A stretch of DNA of 64,000 nt from DASPLX01 sp035627375 (GTDB lineage Bacteria > Pseudomonadota > Gammaproteobacteria > Burkholderiales > Burkholderiaceae_D), in the NCBI GenBank assembly GCA_035627375.1, contig DASPLX010000007.1, forward strand, positions 1 through 64,000. The letters are read 5' to 3'. The notes under the pieces were generated by a model, which was not told the DNA's origin, made no database searches, and saw nothing but the letters and a program-made list of their open reading frames with translations. Every line of letters begins with the position of its first letter. The first letter of the stretch is position 1. Positions 1 through 12,168 of the stretch are shown piece by piece. The translations under genes and the position numbers were made by a program.

Positions 1-246
1 CCTGGGCCGGGCCAATTGGCTATTTGCCGGCAGCTTGCGTGCCGGGCAGCGTGCCGCGGCCATCATGAGCCTGGTCCAATCGGCCAAGCTGAATGGACAT
101 GACGCCTTCGCCTACATGAAGGATGTGCTCGAACGCCTGCCATCCTGGCCGAACAACCGCATCGACGAACTCTTGCCGCACCGCTGGAGCCCGGCTGCGT
201 AACCTCGCATGTATCCCGCGTCAATGTGAGATGCCCAGGTGCTTAC
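1..246 (+). mobile_element. Right end of an IS66-family insertion sequence
   Basis: Downstream of the transposase stop, the 3' flank read on the minus strand starts GTAAGCACCTGGGCATCTC, which fits the GTAA-type terminal inverted repeats of IS66 elements. The outermost base of the element is therefore placed at about 246. IS66 elements usually duplicate 8 bp of target (here 247-254 if so), but the left end is outside the window and this cannot be confirmed. The element lies just beyond the 3' end of the phage-type ssb operon and may have truncated a larger prophage. Confidence 0.75.
2..202 (+). CDS. tnpC: IS66-family transposase, C-terminal fragment (gene enters from outside the window)
   Basis: The open frame from the window edge to the TAA at 200-202 reads as the last 66 residues of an IS66-type (TnpC) transposase. 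It holds the family's typical ending: WLFAGS, LRAGQRAAAIMSLVQSAK, LNGHDAFAYMKDVLERLP, and the end RIDELLPHRW. TnpC is the DDE transposase of IS66 elements and normally acts with the small TnpA and TnpB proteins, which would lie outside the window. The catalytic core is also outside, so whether the copy is intact cannot be judged. Confidence 0.93.
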   Translation: MGRANWLFAGSLRAGQRAAAIMSLVQSAKLNGHDAFAYMKDVLERLPSWPNNRIDELLPHRWSPAA

Positions 247-258
247 GGCGAACTCTAG

Positions 259-304
259 AACTCATTTCATAAATAGTCGACCCCCACTATTTATGAAATG
301 AGTT
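259..304. repeat. Perfect 19-bp inverted repeat with 8-nt spacer
   Basis: Arms 259-277 and 286-304 are exact reverse complements (AACTCATTTCATAAATAGT on the left) around an 8-nt spacer, cgaccccc. The arms are AT-rich in an otherwise GC-rich region. There is no run of T directly after the stem on either strand, so an ordinary intrinsic terminator is not well supported. Alternatives are a small mobile-element remnant, two abutted terminal repeats, or a protein-binding palindrome. It sits 12 bp from the IS66 end. Confidence 0.6.
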
Positions 305-307
305 TTA

Positions 308-352
308 ATAAAAAAAAGACATCACCACCGGCATCCTGCCGAAAGCGATGTC
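308..352 (-). terminator. Likely Rho-independent terminator of the ssb operon
   Basis: Read on the minus strand, GACATC (352-347) pairs with GATGTC (323-318), with an inner CGGC/GCCG stem, followed directly by a run of T (317-310). It lies about 60 nt after the ssb stop codon, where the leftward transcript of the Sak4-Gp157-SSB operon would end. The outer stem is only six pairs, so strength is uncertain. Confidence 0.6.
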
Positions 353-409
353 CTTATCGCGAAAGCCGCCGCGGCACGAGCGCCCCCGTTGCCGCGCACT
401 TGCCAAGGA

Positions 410-958
410 TCAGAACGGCATCTCGTCCGTGAACTGATCGGTATTCCCGCCCTCTTTCCGTCGCCCGCGCGCTTGCTTTTCGCTGCCATAGCCGCTGCGC
501 GAAGCGGGCGTATGCCGCTGCGAACGATGCGCCGACGCCTCCTCGGCCGTTTCTTCATCGGCATAGGCTTCCGGTTCTTCCGCGCCGTCGTTGACGCCGA
601 GTTCGTCTTGGTAGAACTCGTAATGATGCGCGCCGAGCATCTGCATCTGGTCGCCGATGATTTCGGTCGTGTAGCGCTCCTTGCCATCCTTATCGGTCCA
701 CTTGCGCGTGTGCAGACGGCCTTCGATATAGACCAGCTCGCCCTTCTTCAGGAATTGCGCAGCCGTCTCGCCGAGCTTGCGATACAGCACGACGCGATGC
801 CATTCGGTCGCTTCCTTCTTTTCGCCGCTGGCCTTGTCGGTCCATTTGTCCGAGGTGGCGATATTGAGGTGGCAAACGCAATCGCCGTTGGCCGTGTAGC
901 GCGCTTCCGGGTTGCGCCCCAGGTTGCCCAGTACGATGACTTTGTTGATGGATGCCAT
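410..958 (-). CDS. ssb: Single-stranded DNA-binding protein, phage-module copy
   Basis: A 182-residue SSB. The OB fold covers about residues 1-110: it opens MASINKVIVLGNLGRNPEAR, has the EWHRVVLY strand, and ends with EGRLHTRKWTDKDG and YTTEII. A low-complexity acidic and Gln/Arg/Gly-rich linker leads to the tip DEMPF, the protein-docking tail that recruits repair and recombination partners. The start at 958 has AAGGAAG upstream; an in-frame extension to 1006 lacks SSB homology. It is the last gene of an operon after the Gp157-like gene (16-bp gap). Beside a Sak4-like ATPase it is probably the phage-encoded partner SSB rather than the housekeeping copy, although its sequence is close to chromosomal SSB. 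Confidence 0.93.
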   Translation of the reverse strand: MASINKVIVLGNLGRNPEARYTANGDCVCHLNIATSDKWTDKASGEKKEATEWHRVVLYRKLGETAAQFLKKGELVYIEGRLHTRKWTDKDGKERYTTEIIGDQMQMLGAHHYEFYQDELGVNDGAEEPEAYADEETAEEASAHRSQRHTPASRSGYGSEKQARGRRKEGGNTDQFTDEMPF

Positions 959-974
959 ATCCGCTTCCTTGCTC

Positions 975-1478
975 CTATTTGATGGAAAGGCGCATGCCTT
1001 CTTCAAGATGCGCTCCGGGCACTTGCTGTCCCGCCTTCAGCGCCGTGAGAATCGCTTTCTTGTCCGGGGCCGGCGGCCCAGGCGGCGGAACACGCAGGTA
1101 GGTTGGCGGCACGCTGTCGGCATCGTCGATGACGGCGGCGGCGGGCTTGCGGTAGAGCGCGAACGTGAACAGCCCGGTATAGGCGCGGTCGCGCCCGGAA
1201 GCTTGCAGCAACGCCTGGATCAAGTGCTCGATCCGGGCGATCGCGGCGGCATCGCGCTCAGCCTGCTCGCGCAGGCTTTCCGCGCGTTCGAGCCGGGCAT
1301 CGCGCGTGGCCGCCAGCATGCGACGCAGCTTGGCGAGCGACTCCAGTTTTTCATCGAGCGGCCAGGCCAGCCCTTCCAGCGTATCGTCCACCGCCTGCTG
1401 ATCCGGCTGCTCGGCGCGCAATTGCTCGCCGAGCGCGCGGATCTCGGCCGCGACTTCGAAAGCTTCGAAGATGTTCAT
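975..1478 (-). CDS. Siphovirus Gp157-like protein
   Basis: A 167-residue protein, mostly helical and charged. An N-terminal MNIFEAF start is followed by coiled-coil-rich segments (residues about 40-95: DEKLESLAKLRRML, RLERAESLREQAERDAAAI). The C-terminus is proline-rich (VPPTYLRVPPPGPP) with K-K-AILTALKAGQQVPGA, typical of the Siphovirus Gp157 family. That family has no established enzymatic activity; it has been linked to phage resistance and is usually found next to phage recombination genes. The start codon overlaps the stop of the Sak4-like gene (ATGA), and ssb follows, so translational coupling is likely. The family call rests on sequence style and context, without a profile search. Confidence 0.72.
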   Translation of the reverse strand: MNIFEAFEVAAEIRALGEQLRAEQPDQQAVDDTLEGLAWPLDEKLESLAKLRRMLAATRDARLERAESLREQAERDAAAIARIEHLIQALLQASGRDRAYTGLFTFALYRKPAAAVIDDADSVPPTYLRVPPPGPPAPDKKAILTALKAGQQVPGAHLEEGMRLSIK

Positions 1479-2542
1479 GCCGCCCCCGAGCGCTGTCCTT
1501 GGCCGCCGCGTCCGTTCGGGCGCGGGGCGCGCGTCGGCGCGGTGCCGTTCCCGGCGGTGACATCGATCTCGTCCTCTTCGGCCGGCGCGGCGGCGCCCGC
1601 CGTTTCAGCCTCGTCGTCCATCGCTTCGGCGCTTCGCAGCGCGGCTTCTTCCAACTCATGCTTGCGCATGTTGGTCAAGCGGTTGAAGTCGCGTTTTGCC
1701 TGTTCGTCATGCAAGGCGTCGCAGAGCGCGGCGGCGATGCGATAGGCTTCCCGCAGATCGTCTATCGTCCGTGCATTGTTGATGCCGTCGGACAAGGCGG
1801 CCAGCTGCTGCGGCCGCAAGGTCTGATGCGGCGCCGGTTCCACGCCCTGGTTCAGCCAGTCGAGCAGGCGGCGGCCCATGTCGGCATCCGGCTTCTCGAT
1901 GATCTGGTTGTCGAACAACTGGGTGCGGTCCTTGCCGACGAAACCGTTGTGGCTCTGGTCCATTTCCATGAACAGCGTGAATTCGTATTCGATGCCGTCG
2001 CGCATCACCGGCGCCAAGCCGACTTTCTTGACCTTGCCCGTCTTGCTGCCGTCGGCTTCCTGCACGTAATCCATCTTTGAACGCATGGTCGCGATGATGT
2101 GGCAAGGGCTTTGCAGCATGGCCTCGATCAAGGCGGTGTGCTTGGGCGTGACGGTGCGCCATGCCGCCCAGGTATTGCCGGTCTTATCGGCGATCTTGCC
2201 CTGCATGTCAAGCGCCCCGCCCTCGCCGGCCCAGGCATGCGACAGGCTGTCGATGATGATGGTATCGACGCCGGCCATTTCGAAGGCGTGAATCGCGGCG
2301 ACATAGTTGTCCGGGGCGAACGGGGGCGTCAATTCGATGACGTCGAAGCCGCCGGGAATCAAGTCGGCATACAAATGCGCGCTGCGGTGCTCGGTATCGA
2401 TCACGCCGATCCGCCCGCCGAGACCGGAAGCGATCAGCAACGCCGTATAGCTCTTGCCGCTACCTGCGGGGCCGGCGATGCCGAGCCGCAACTTGGCCCG
2501 CTCCTTGGCTGCCGGACGGATTTCGAATTTCATATTTCCCAT
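1475..2542 (-). CDS. Phage Sak4-like recombination ATPase (AAA_24 / RecA-core)
   Basis: A 355-residue protein with a RecA-like ATPase core near the N-terminus. Walker A is GPAGSGKSYT (about residues 24-33), then VIDTEHRSA, Walker B is TIIIDSLSHAW, and a later region contains KKVGLAPVMRDGIEYEF. This fits the phage nucleotide-binding AAA_24 family that includes Sak4, a compact RecA relative which anneals single strands and works with a cognate SSB. The ATG at 2542 was chosen for GGAG ten bases upstream; ATG 2533 is an alternative. It heads the operon Sak4-Gp157-SSB and lies just beyond a strong two-way terminator. The C-terminal 70 residues are acidic and low in complexity. Recombinase function is inferred from family and context. 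Confidence 0.82.
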   Translation of the reverse strand: MGNMKFEIRPAAKERAKLRLGIAGPAGSGKSYTALLIASGLGGRIGVIDTEHRSAHLYADLIPGGFDVIELTPPFAPDNYVAAIHAFEMAGVDTIIIDSLSHAWAGEGGALDMQGKIADKTGNTWAAWRTVTPKHTALIEAMLQSPCHIIATMRSKMDYVQEADGSKTGKVKKVGLAPVMRDGIEYEFTLFMEMDQSHNGFVGKDRTQLFDNQIIEKPDADMGRRLLDWLNQGVEPAPHQTLRPQQLAALSDGINNARTIDDLREAYRIAAALCDALHDEQAKRDFNRLTNMRKHELEEAALRSAEAMDDEAETAGAAAPAEEDEIDVTAGNGTAPTRAPRPNGRGGQGQRSGAA

Positions 2543-2587
2543 GATAGTGATGCTCCAAATGCAATATTTGCGGCGCGCACAAAAAAC

Positions 2588-2618
2588 GCGGATACGGCAT
2601 TTTTCGCGCCGTATCCGC
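2588..2618. terminator. Two-way intrinsic terminator between the phage module and rsuA
   Basis: A perfect 11-bp stem (GCGGATACGGC at 2588-2598, GCCGTATCCGC at 2608-2618) with a 9-nt loop. On the plus strand it is followed by TTTTTCTTT and on the minus strand by GTTTTTT, so it can act in both directions. It isolates the Sak4 operon from leftward transcription arriving from rsuA and the signalling cluster. Confidence 0.85.
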
Positions 2619-2651
2619 TTTTTCTTTGATATCACTCAGATGGGAATGTTC

Positions 2652-2698
2652 CCTGAAAAATCAACGGCTTATAGGATAAACCGGAGAAATTTTTCAGG
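2652..2698. repeat. Imperfect 47-bp palindrome overlapping the rsuA stop codon
   Basis: Outer arms CCTGAAAAAT (2652-2661) and ATTTTTCAGG (2689-2698) are exact complements. An inner CGGCTTAT/ATAAACCG pair matches at seven of eight positions. A second palindrome, GGGAA-tg-TTCCC (2642-2653), abuts it. The rsuA TGA (2694-2696 on the minus strand) lies inside the right arm. No T run follows, so this is not a standard terminator. It marks the boundary between core genes and the phage module and could be an mRNA-end stabiliser or an attachment-site relic. Confidence 0.5.
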
Positions 2699-3416
2699 TT
2701 TCGGGAGCAGCCAGCAGCGCCATCTGCCCGGCATCCAGATAGCACCATTCGCCCTCCTCCAGCCCGAGCGCATCGAGCGTGAGACGGCCGATCGCCGTGC
2801 GGCGCAGCGCCGAACAATGATTGCCGGCCGCCGCCAGCATGCGCTTGACCTGATGATATTTGCCCTGTTCCAGCACGATCTCGAGGCGATGCTCGTCCAC
2901 GCGGCTACAACTGACCGCCCGCAACGGCGCCGGCTCGTCGTGCAATTGCACGCCGCCCAGGAGCCGGTCGATCAGTTCCTGCGTCACCGGCGCGTGCGTG
3001 GTGGCGACGTAGAGCTTGGGCACGTGCCGCTTCGGCGACGATTGGGCATGGATGAAGGCGCCGTCGTCCGAGAGCAGCAGCATGCCGGTCGTGTCGTGAT
3101 CGAGCCGGCCCACGGGTTGCACGTCGCGCCAGCTGAATTGCTCCGGCAACAGGCTCAGCACGCCGGGATGATGGCTGGGCTTGCGCGAGCACTCGTAGTC
3201 GGCCGGTTTGTTGAGCACGGCATAGATGTGCTCGCGATAATCCCATTCCTCCTCGAACAGGGAGAAGCGAAGGCCTTCGGTCTCGAAAACCGCCTTGTAA
3301 TCGGTGACGATGGCGCCGCCGACGGCGACTTCGCCGTCGCCGATCAATTGCCGGCACCACTTGCGGGTGCCGAATCCCTGCGATTGCAGGATGCGGTCGA
3401 GACTTTGCTTGCTCAT
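2694..3416 (-). CDS. rsuA: 16S rRNA pseudouridine synthase, RsuA family
   Basis: A 240-residue protein with an N-terminal S4-like RNA-binding segment (LDRILQSQGFGTRKWCRQLI) and the pseudouridine synthase core. The catalytic Asp lies in PVGRLDHDTTGMLLLSDDG, with later motifs KLYVATT and EGKYHQVKRMLAAAGN. In E. coli RsuA converts uridine 516 of 16S rRNA during small-subunit assembly. The start MSKQSL at 3416 matches the usual N-terminus; an in-frame ATG lies 24 nt upstream at 3440 and would overlap the CheR-like gene. It follows that gene closely on the same strand and may be read through from it, though functionally it looks unrelated to the signalling genes. Confidence 0.9.
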   Translation of the reverse strand: MSKQSLDRILQSQGFGTRKWCRQLIGDGEVAVGGAIVTDYKAVFETEGLRFSLFEEEWDYREHIYAVLNKPADYECSRKPSHHPGVLSLLPEQFSWRDVQPVGRLDHDTTGMLLLSDDGAFIHAQSSPKRHVPKLYVATTHAPVTQELIDRLLGGVQLHDEPAPLRAVSCSRVDEHRLEIVLEQGKYHQVKRMLAAAGNHCSALRRTAIGRLTLDALGLEEGEWCYLDAGQMALLAAPET

Positions 3417-3436
3417 GGAAATGCTTGGCTTCTTTC

Positions 3437-4267
3437 TCATACGATGCGGCGATACAGGCCGGTCTCCCGCTCCATCGCGGCATAGCCGGCGATGAACGGA
3501 TCGGATTCCGGGTGCTCGATGCCGTTGACGCTCAACAGGCCGAAGCGCGGCAAGCTTTCATGGAACAGCTGCAGGGTCCGCCGCTTGAGCCCGGGGCCGA
3601 ATTCGGCCAGCGTGTCGCGGCAGACAATCAGTTCGAATTCGTTGAACGAGGCATCGGTGGCGAGATTGTACTGGGCCCAGGTGATGTTCGTCGCCAATCG
3701 CGGCTCGAACGCCGGTTCGCCGCCGCTGTCGCGCAGGTACTCCCGGAGCGTCCGCCGGCCGCCGCTGGCGACGTAATTGCGCTCGTAATCGGCGAGGCGG
3801 GAGGCGGAAAGCCGCCCTTTCGCCGCCTCCTGGAGCAGCGTTTCGTTCGCGCCGGTGGCGAAGATTTGGGTCTTGTCGTGCAAGCCTTCCTCAAGCAACA
3901 GGATAACCAGGCCGAACACGTCCTCCGGCGCGACGCATTCCGCGATCCAGATCCTGGGCGTCGGGCGCGAACGCAGCCAGGTTCCCAGCGCAGCGCGCAA
4001 GACGCGGAAGTGCCCGGGATCGCCGTACAGCGCCGCCGGCCGCAGGCTCAGCGCGCGCAACAGCCGAATGCCGGTCGCGGCGTCGTGCAGCATGCGATCC
4101 TGCACCGCCGAAACGGTCGCCAGGCCGTCGGCCCGCATGAAGCCGAGCAGCTTCCGGCGCAAGGGTTCGCGCCGGTAACCGCGGAAGTCATGGCCGAAGC
4201 GCTGGAAGATTCCCTCCAGCAGCAAATCGATCTCCAGCCCCTCCAGCTCTTGCGCGCTATCCAACAC
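3437..4267 (-). CDS. Degenerate CheR-type methyltransferase-like protein
   Basis: A 276-residue protein with CheR architecture: an N-terminal helical part (residues 1-80: IFQRFGHDFRGYRREPLRRKL) and a Rossmann-type C-terminal domain ending FELIVCRDTLAEF and LFHESLPRFGLLSVNGIE, which aligns with the FDLIFCRNVL...L.PGG end of CheR. Canonical CheR methylates chemoreceptor glutamates using SAM. Here the SAM loop GCSTGEEPYS appears as ECVAPEDVFG and the ATDID acidic strand as ATGAN, so binding residues are missing. It starts 9 nt after the poly-HAMP kinase stop, so it is probably co-transcribed. It may bind a partner rather than catalyse. The CheR fold is fairly sure; loss of activity is inferred. 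Confidence 0.75.
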   Translation of the reverse strand: MLDSAQELEGLEIDLLLEGIFQRFGHDFRGYRREPLRRKLLGFMRADGLATVSAVQDRMLHDAATGIRLLRALSLRPAALYGDPGHFRVLRAALGTWLRSRPTPRIWIAECVAPEDVFGLVILLLEEGLHDKTQIFATGANETLLQEAAKGRLSASRLADYERNYVASGGRRTLREYLRDSGGEPAFEPRLATNITWAQYNLATDASFNEFELIVCRDTLAEFGPGLKRRTLQLFHESLPRFGLLSVNGIEHPESDPFIAGYAAMERETGLYRRIV

Positions 4268-4276
4268 CGGCCCGCC

Positions 4277-10027
<5,751 letters not shown>

Positions 10028-10106
10028 GGGGAATATCCTCAAAACGCACCGGGCGGCTCATGCAGCGGCCGCACCGGAATTTGTCTCCGAATTTGAATAG
10101 TGCTAA

Positions 10107-11954
10107 TTATGCTTTTGCCGTGGACAAAAGGTGAGTTGCCAGCGTATCGGCCGGCAGGGGTTTGCTGAACAGGAATCCCTGATATTCGTCGCATCCGAGA
10201 TTTTTCAGTATCGCGAGTTGTTCTTCTGTTTCCACGCCCTCGGCCACCACGCGCAGCGCCAAGGCGCGCGCCATGTTGATGATGGCGGCCACGATCGCGG
10301 TGCTGCCGGAATCGTTGCCCAGATCGCGCACGAAGGATTGGTCGATCTTCAGGATGTCGATCGGCAATGCCTTCAATACCGACAGCGACGAATAACCGGT
10401 GCCGAAATCGTCGATCGCGATCGTGATGCCGCTTTCGCTGATTTCCTGCAATACCGCGGTCGCCGTCTCCAGATCGCGGATCAACAGCGATTCGGTGATT
10501 TCGAGTTGGAGGCAGGAGGGATGGATATCGAACCTGGATAGCGTATTGCGGATCGCGCTCGGCAGTTCGGGGTGGATCTGCGGAATCGCGATATTCACCG
10601 CGATCGGCAGCTTGGGCAGCGCCGATTGCGCATCGATCCAGCGCTTGGCTTGCGCGCAGGCGGCGGACAGGACTTGCTCGCCGATCGAGATCAACTGACC
10701 GCTGTCGGCGGCCTCGTTCAGGAAATCCGAGCCGGTGATCAGGCCGAGGCGCGGATGATGCCAGCGCAACAGTGCCTCCACCCCGGCGACGCGGCCGGAT
10801 TGGATTTCTATCTTCGGCTGGTAATAGAGCTCGAACTGGTTCTCCTCGAGCGCGCGTTGCAGCTCGTGTTCGAGCCGGATCCGTTCCAGCAGGCGAGCAT
10901 TGAGTTCCTCATGGAAGAACTGGACGCTGCCGCGCTCCTGCTGCTTGGCATGGTACATCGCCAGATCGGCGTTCTTCATCAGCGTCTGCACCGTCGTGCC
11001 ATCCTGGGGATAGATGCTGATGCCGATGCTGATCGAGGTCCTCAGACTGTGCGGGCCGATGCCATAGGGCATCTTGTTGGCGTGAATGATCTTCTTCGCC
11101 ACTTCGGCGGCGCCTTCGTAACTCAACGGCCCTTCCATCAGGATCACGAACTCGTCGCCGCCAAGACGCGCCACCATATCGGACTCGCGCACGGAATGAT
11201 TGATGCGGCCGGCCACCTGCAGCAGCAGTTCGTCGCCGACATCATGCCCGAGCGTATCGTTGATCGTCTTGAAGCGATCCATGTCGAGGAACAGCAGCGC
11301 CAGGCCGCGGTTGTGCCGTTGCGCGCGCGCGATGGCGTCCTCGAGCTTTTCGATCAGCGAGCGGCGGTTCAGCAGGCCGGTCAACGGATCGCGTGTCGCC
11401 AGTCCGTGGGCCCGCTCTTCCGCCTGCCGTCGCTCGACGATTTCCGCCTCCAGCGTGGCGTTGATGCGCTTGAGATCCTGCACCCGCTGCACCTGCAGGT
11501 CGCGATTCAACTCGGCCAGTTCCTGCGTTTGCCGGCGCAACTGCATGTTCTTCTTGGCCAGCTCGATGAAGACCGACACCTTGGCCTGGAGAATTTGCGG
11601 AATCACCGGCGTCAGGAGGTAATCGACGGCGCCGCGCTGGTAGCCCTGCAGCCGGTAGATTTCGTCGCCGTAATGCGCCGTGATGAATATGATCGGCACC
11701 GAGGCCGTGCGCGGATGCGAATGAATCGCTTCCGCGGTTTCGAAACCGTCCATGCCAGGCATGCTGACGTCGAGCAGGATGACCGCGAACTCATGGACCA
11801 ATACCTGCCGCAACGCTTCCTCGCCGGAAGTTGCCGTGTGAATCTCGTAATCGTCGCCTTCGGGAGTACGCGCCAACAGGCTTTCCAATGCGAGCAGGCT
11901 CGCGGGATGGTCGTTGACGACAAGAACTTTGGGTTTGAGCACGGCTGTAAGCAC
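10107..11954 (-). CDS. Response regulator with GGDEF and EAL domains (c-di-GMP enzyme)
   Basis: A 615-residue protein. The N-terminal receiver (1-130) has the acceptor Asp in LLDVSMPGMDG, but the usual acidic pair is ND (VVNDHPAS) and the conserved Lys is replaced (DYLLTPVIP). A coiled-coil linker follows. GGDEF (about 190-345) has an intact A-site RLGGDEF and I-site RESD five residues upstream. EAL (about 360-605) has EALLRW, ITESLL, IDDFGTGYSS, KIDQSF and EGVET. It may both make and break c-di-GMP; which activity dominates cannot be read from sequence. No ATG fits the start: the GTG at 11954 is used, GTG 11942 is possible. It precedes the poly-HAMP kinase by 79 bp and its receiver is a close copy of that in the next gene upstream. 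Confidence 0.9.
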   Translation of the reverse strand: MLTAVLKPKVLVVNDHPASLLALESLLARTPEGDDYEIHTATSGEEALRQVLVHEFAVILLDVSMPGMDGFETAEAIHSHPRTASVPIIFITAHYGDEIYRLQGYQRGAVDYLLTPVIPQILQAKVSVFIELAKKNMQLRRQTQELAELNRDLQVQRVQDLKRINATLEAEIVERRQAEERAHGLATRDPLTGLLNRRSLIEKLEDAIARAQRHNRGLALLFLDMDRFKTINDTLGHDVGDELLLQVAGRINHSVRESDMVARLGGDEFVILMEGPLSYEGAAEVAKKIIHANKMPYGIGPHSLRTSISIGISIYPQDGTTVQTLMKNADLAMYHAKQQERGSVQFFHEELNARLLERIRLEHELQRALEENQFELYYQPKIEIQSGRVAGVEALLRWHHPRLGLITGSDFLNEAADSGQLISIGEQVLSAACAQAKRWIDAQSALPKLPIAVNIAIPQIHPELPSAIRNTLSRFDIHPSCLQLEITESLLIRDLETATAVLQEISESGITIAIDDFGTGYSSLSVLKALPIDILKIDQSFVRDLGNDSGSTAIVAAIINMARALALRVVAEGVETEEQLAILKNLGCDEYQGFLFSKPLPADTLATHLLSTAKA

Positions 11955-12001
11955 GTCGTTTATTTGGCCCAGTCAAGCTGAAGAGGCACGGAATAAAATC
12001 G

Positions 12002-12017
12002 GGAGTGGCAACACTCC
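12002..12017 (-). terminator. Short stem-loop, possible weak terminator after the receiver-kinase gene
   Basis: GGAGTG and CACTCC form a 6-bp stem with a 4-nt loop. On the minus strand it is followed within two bases by ATTTTATT. It lies in the 214-bp gap between the receiver-kinase gene and the receiver-GGDEF-EAL gene. It could be a weak terminator or a leader hairpin. Nothing else coding is seen in that gap. Confidence 0.35.
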
Positions 12018-12168
12018 TGTATTCAATATTTCCGAACAAGCGGCATTGATATTCCGCAATATTTTGTGCGAAGCAAAATGGCGCTTCGGTAACGTGAGAC
12101 CGCCGATTCGATAAATAATTCTGGCAGCGGTTCCATTTGCCGTATTGCCGCAGGTCAAACAAATCCGG

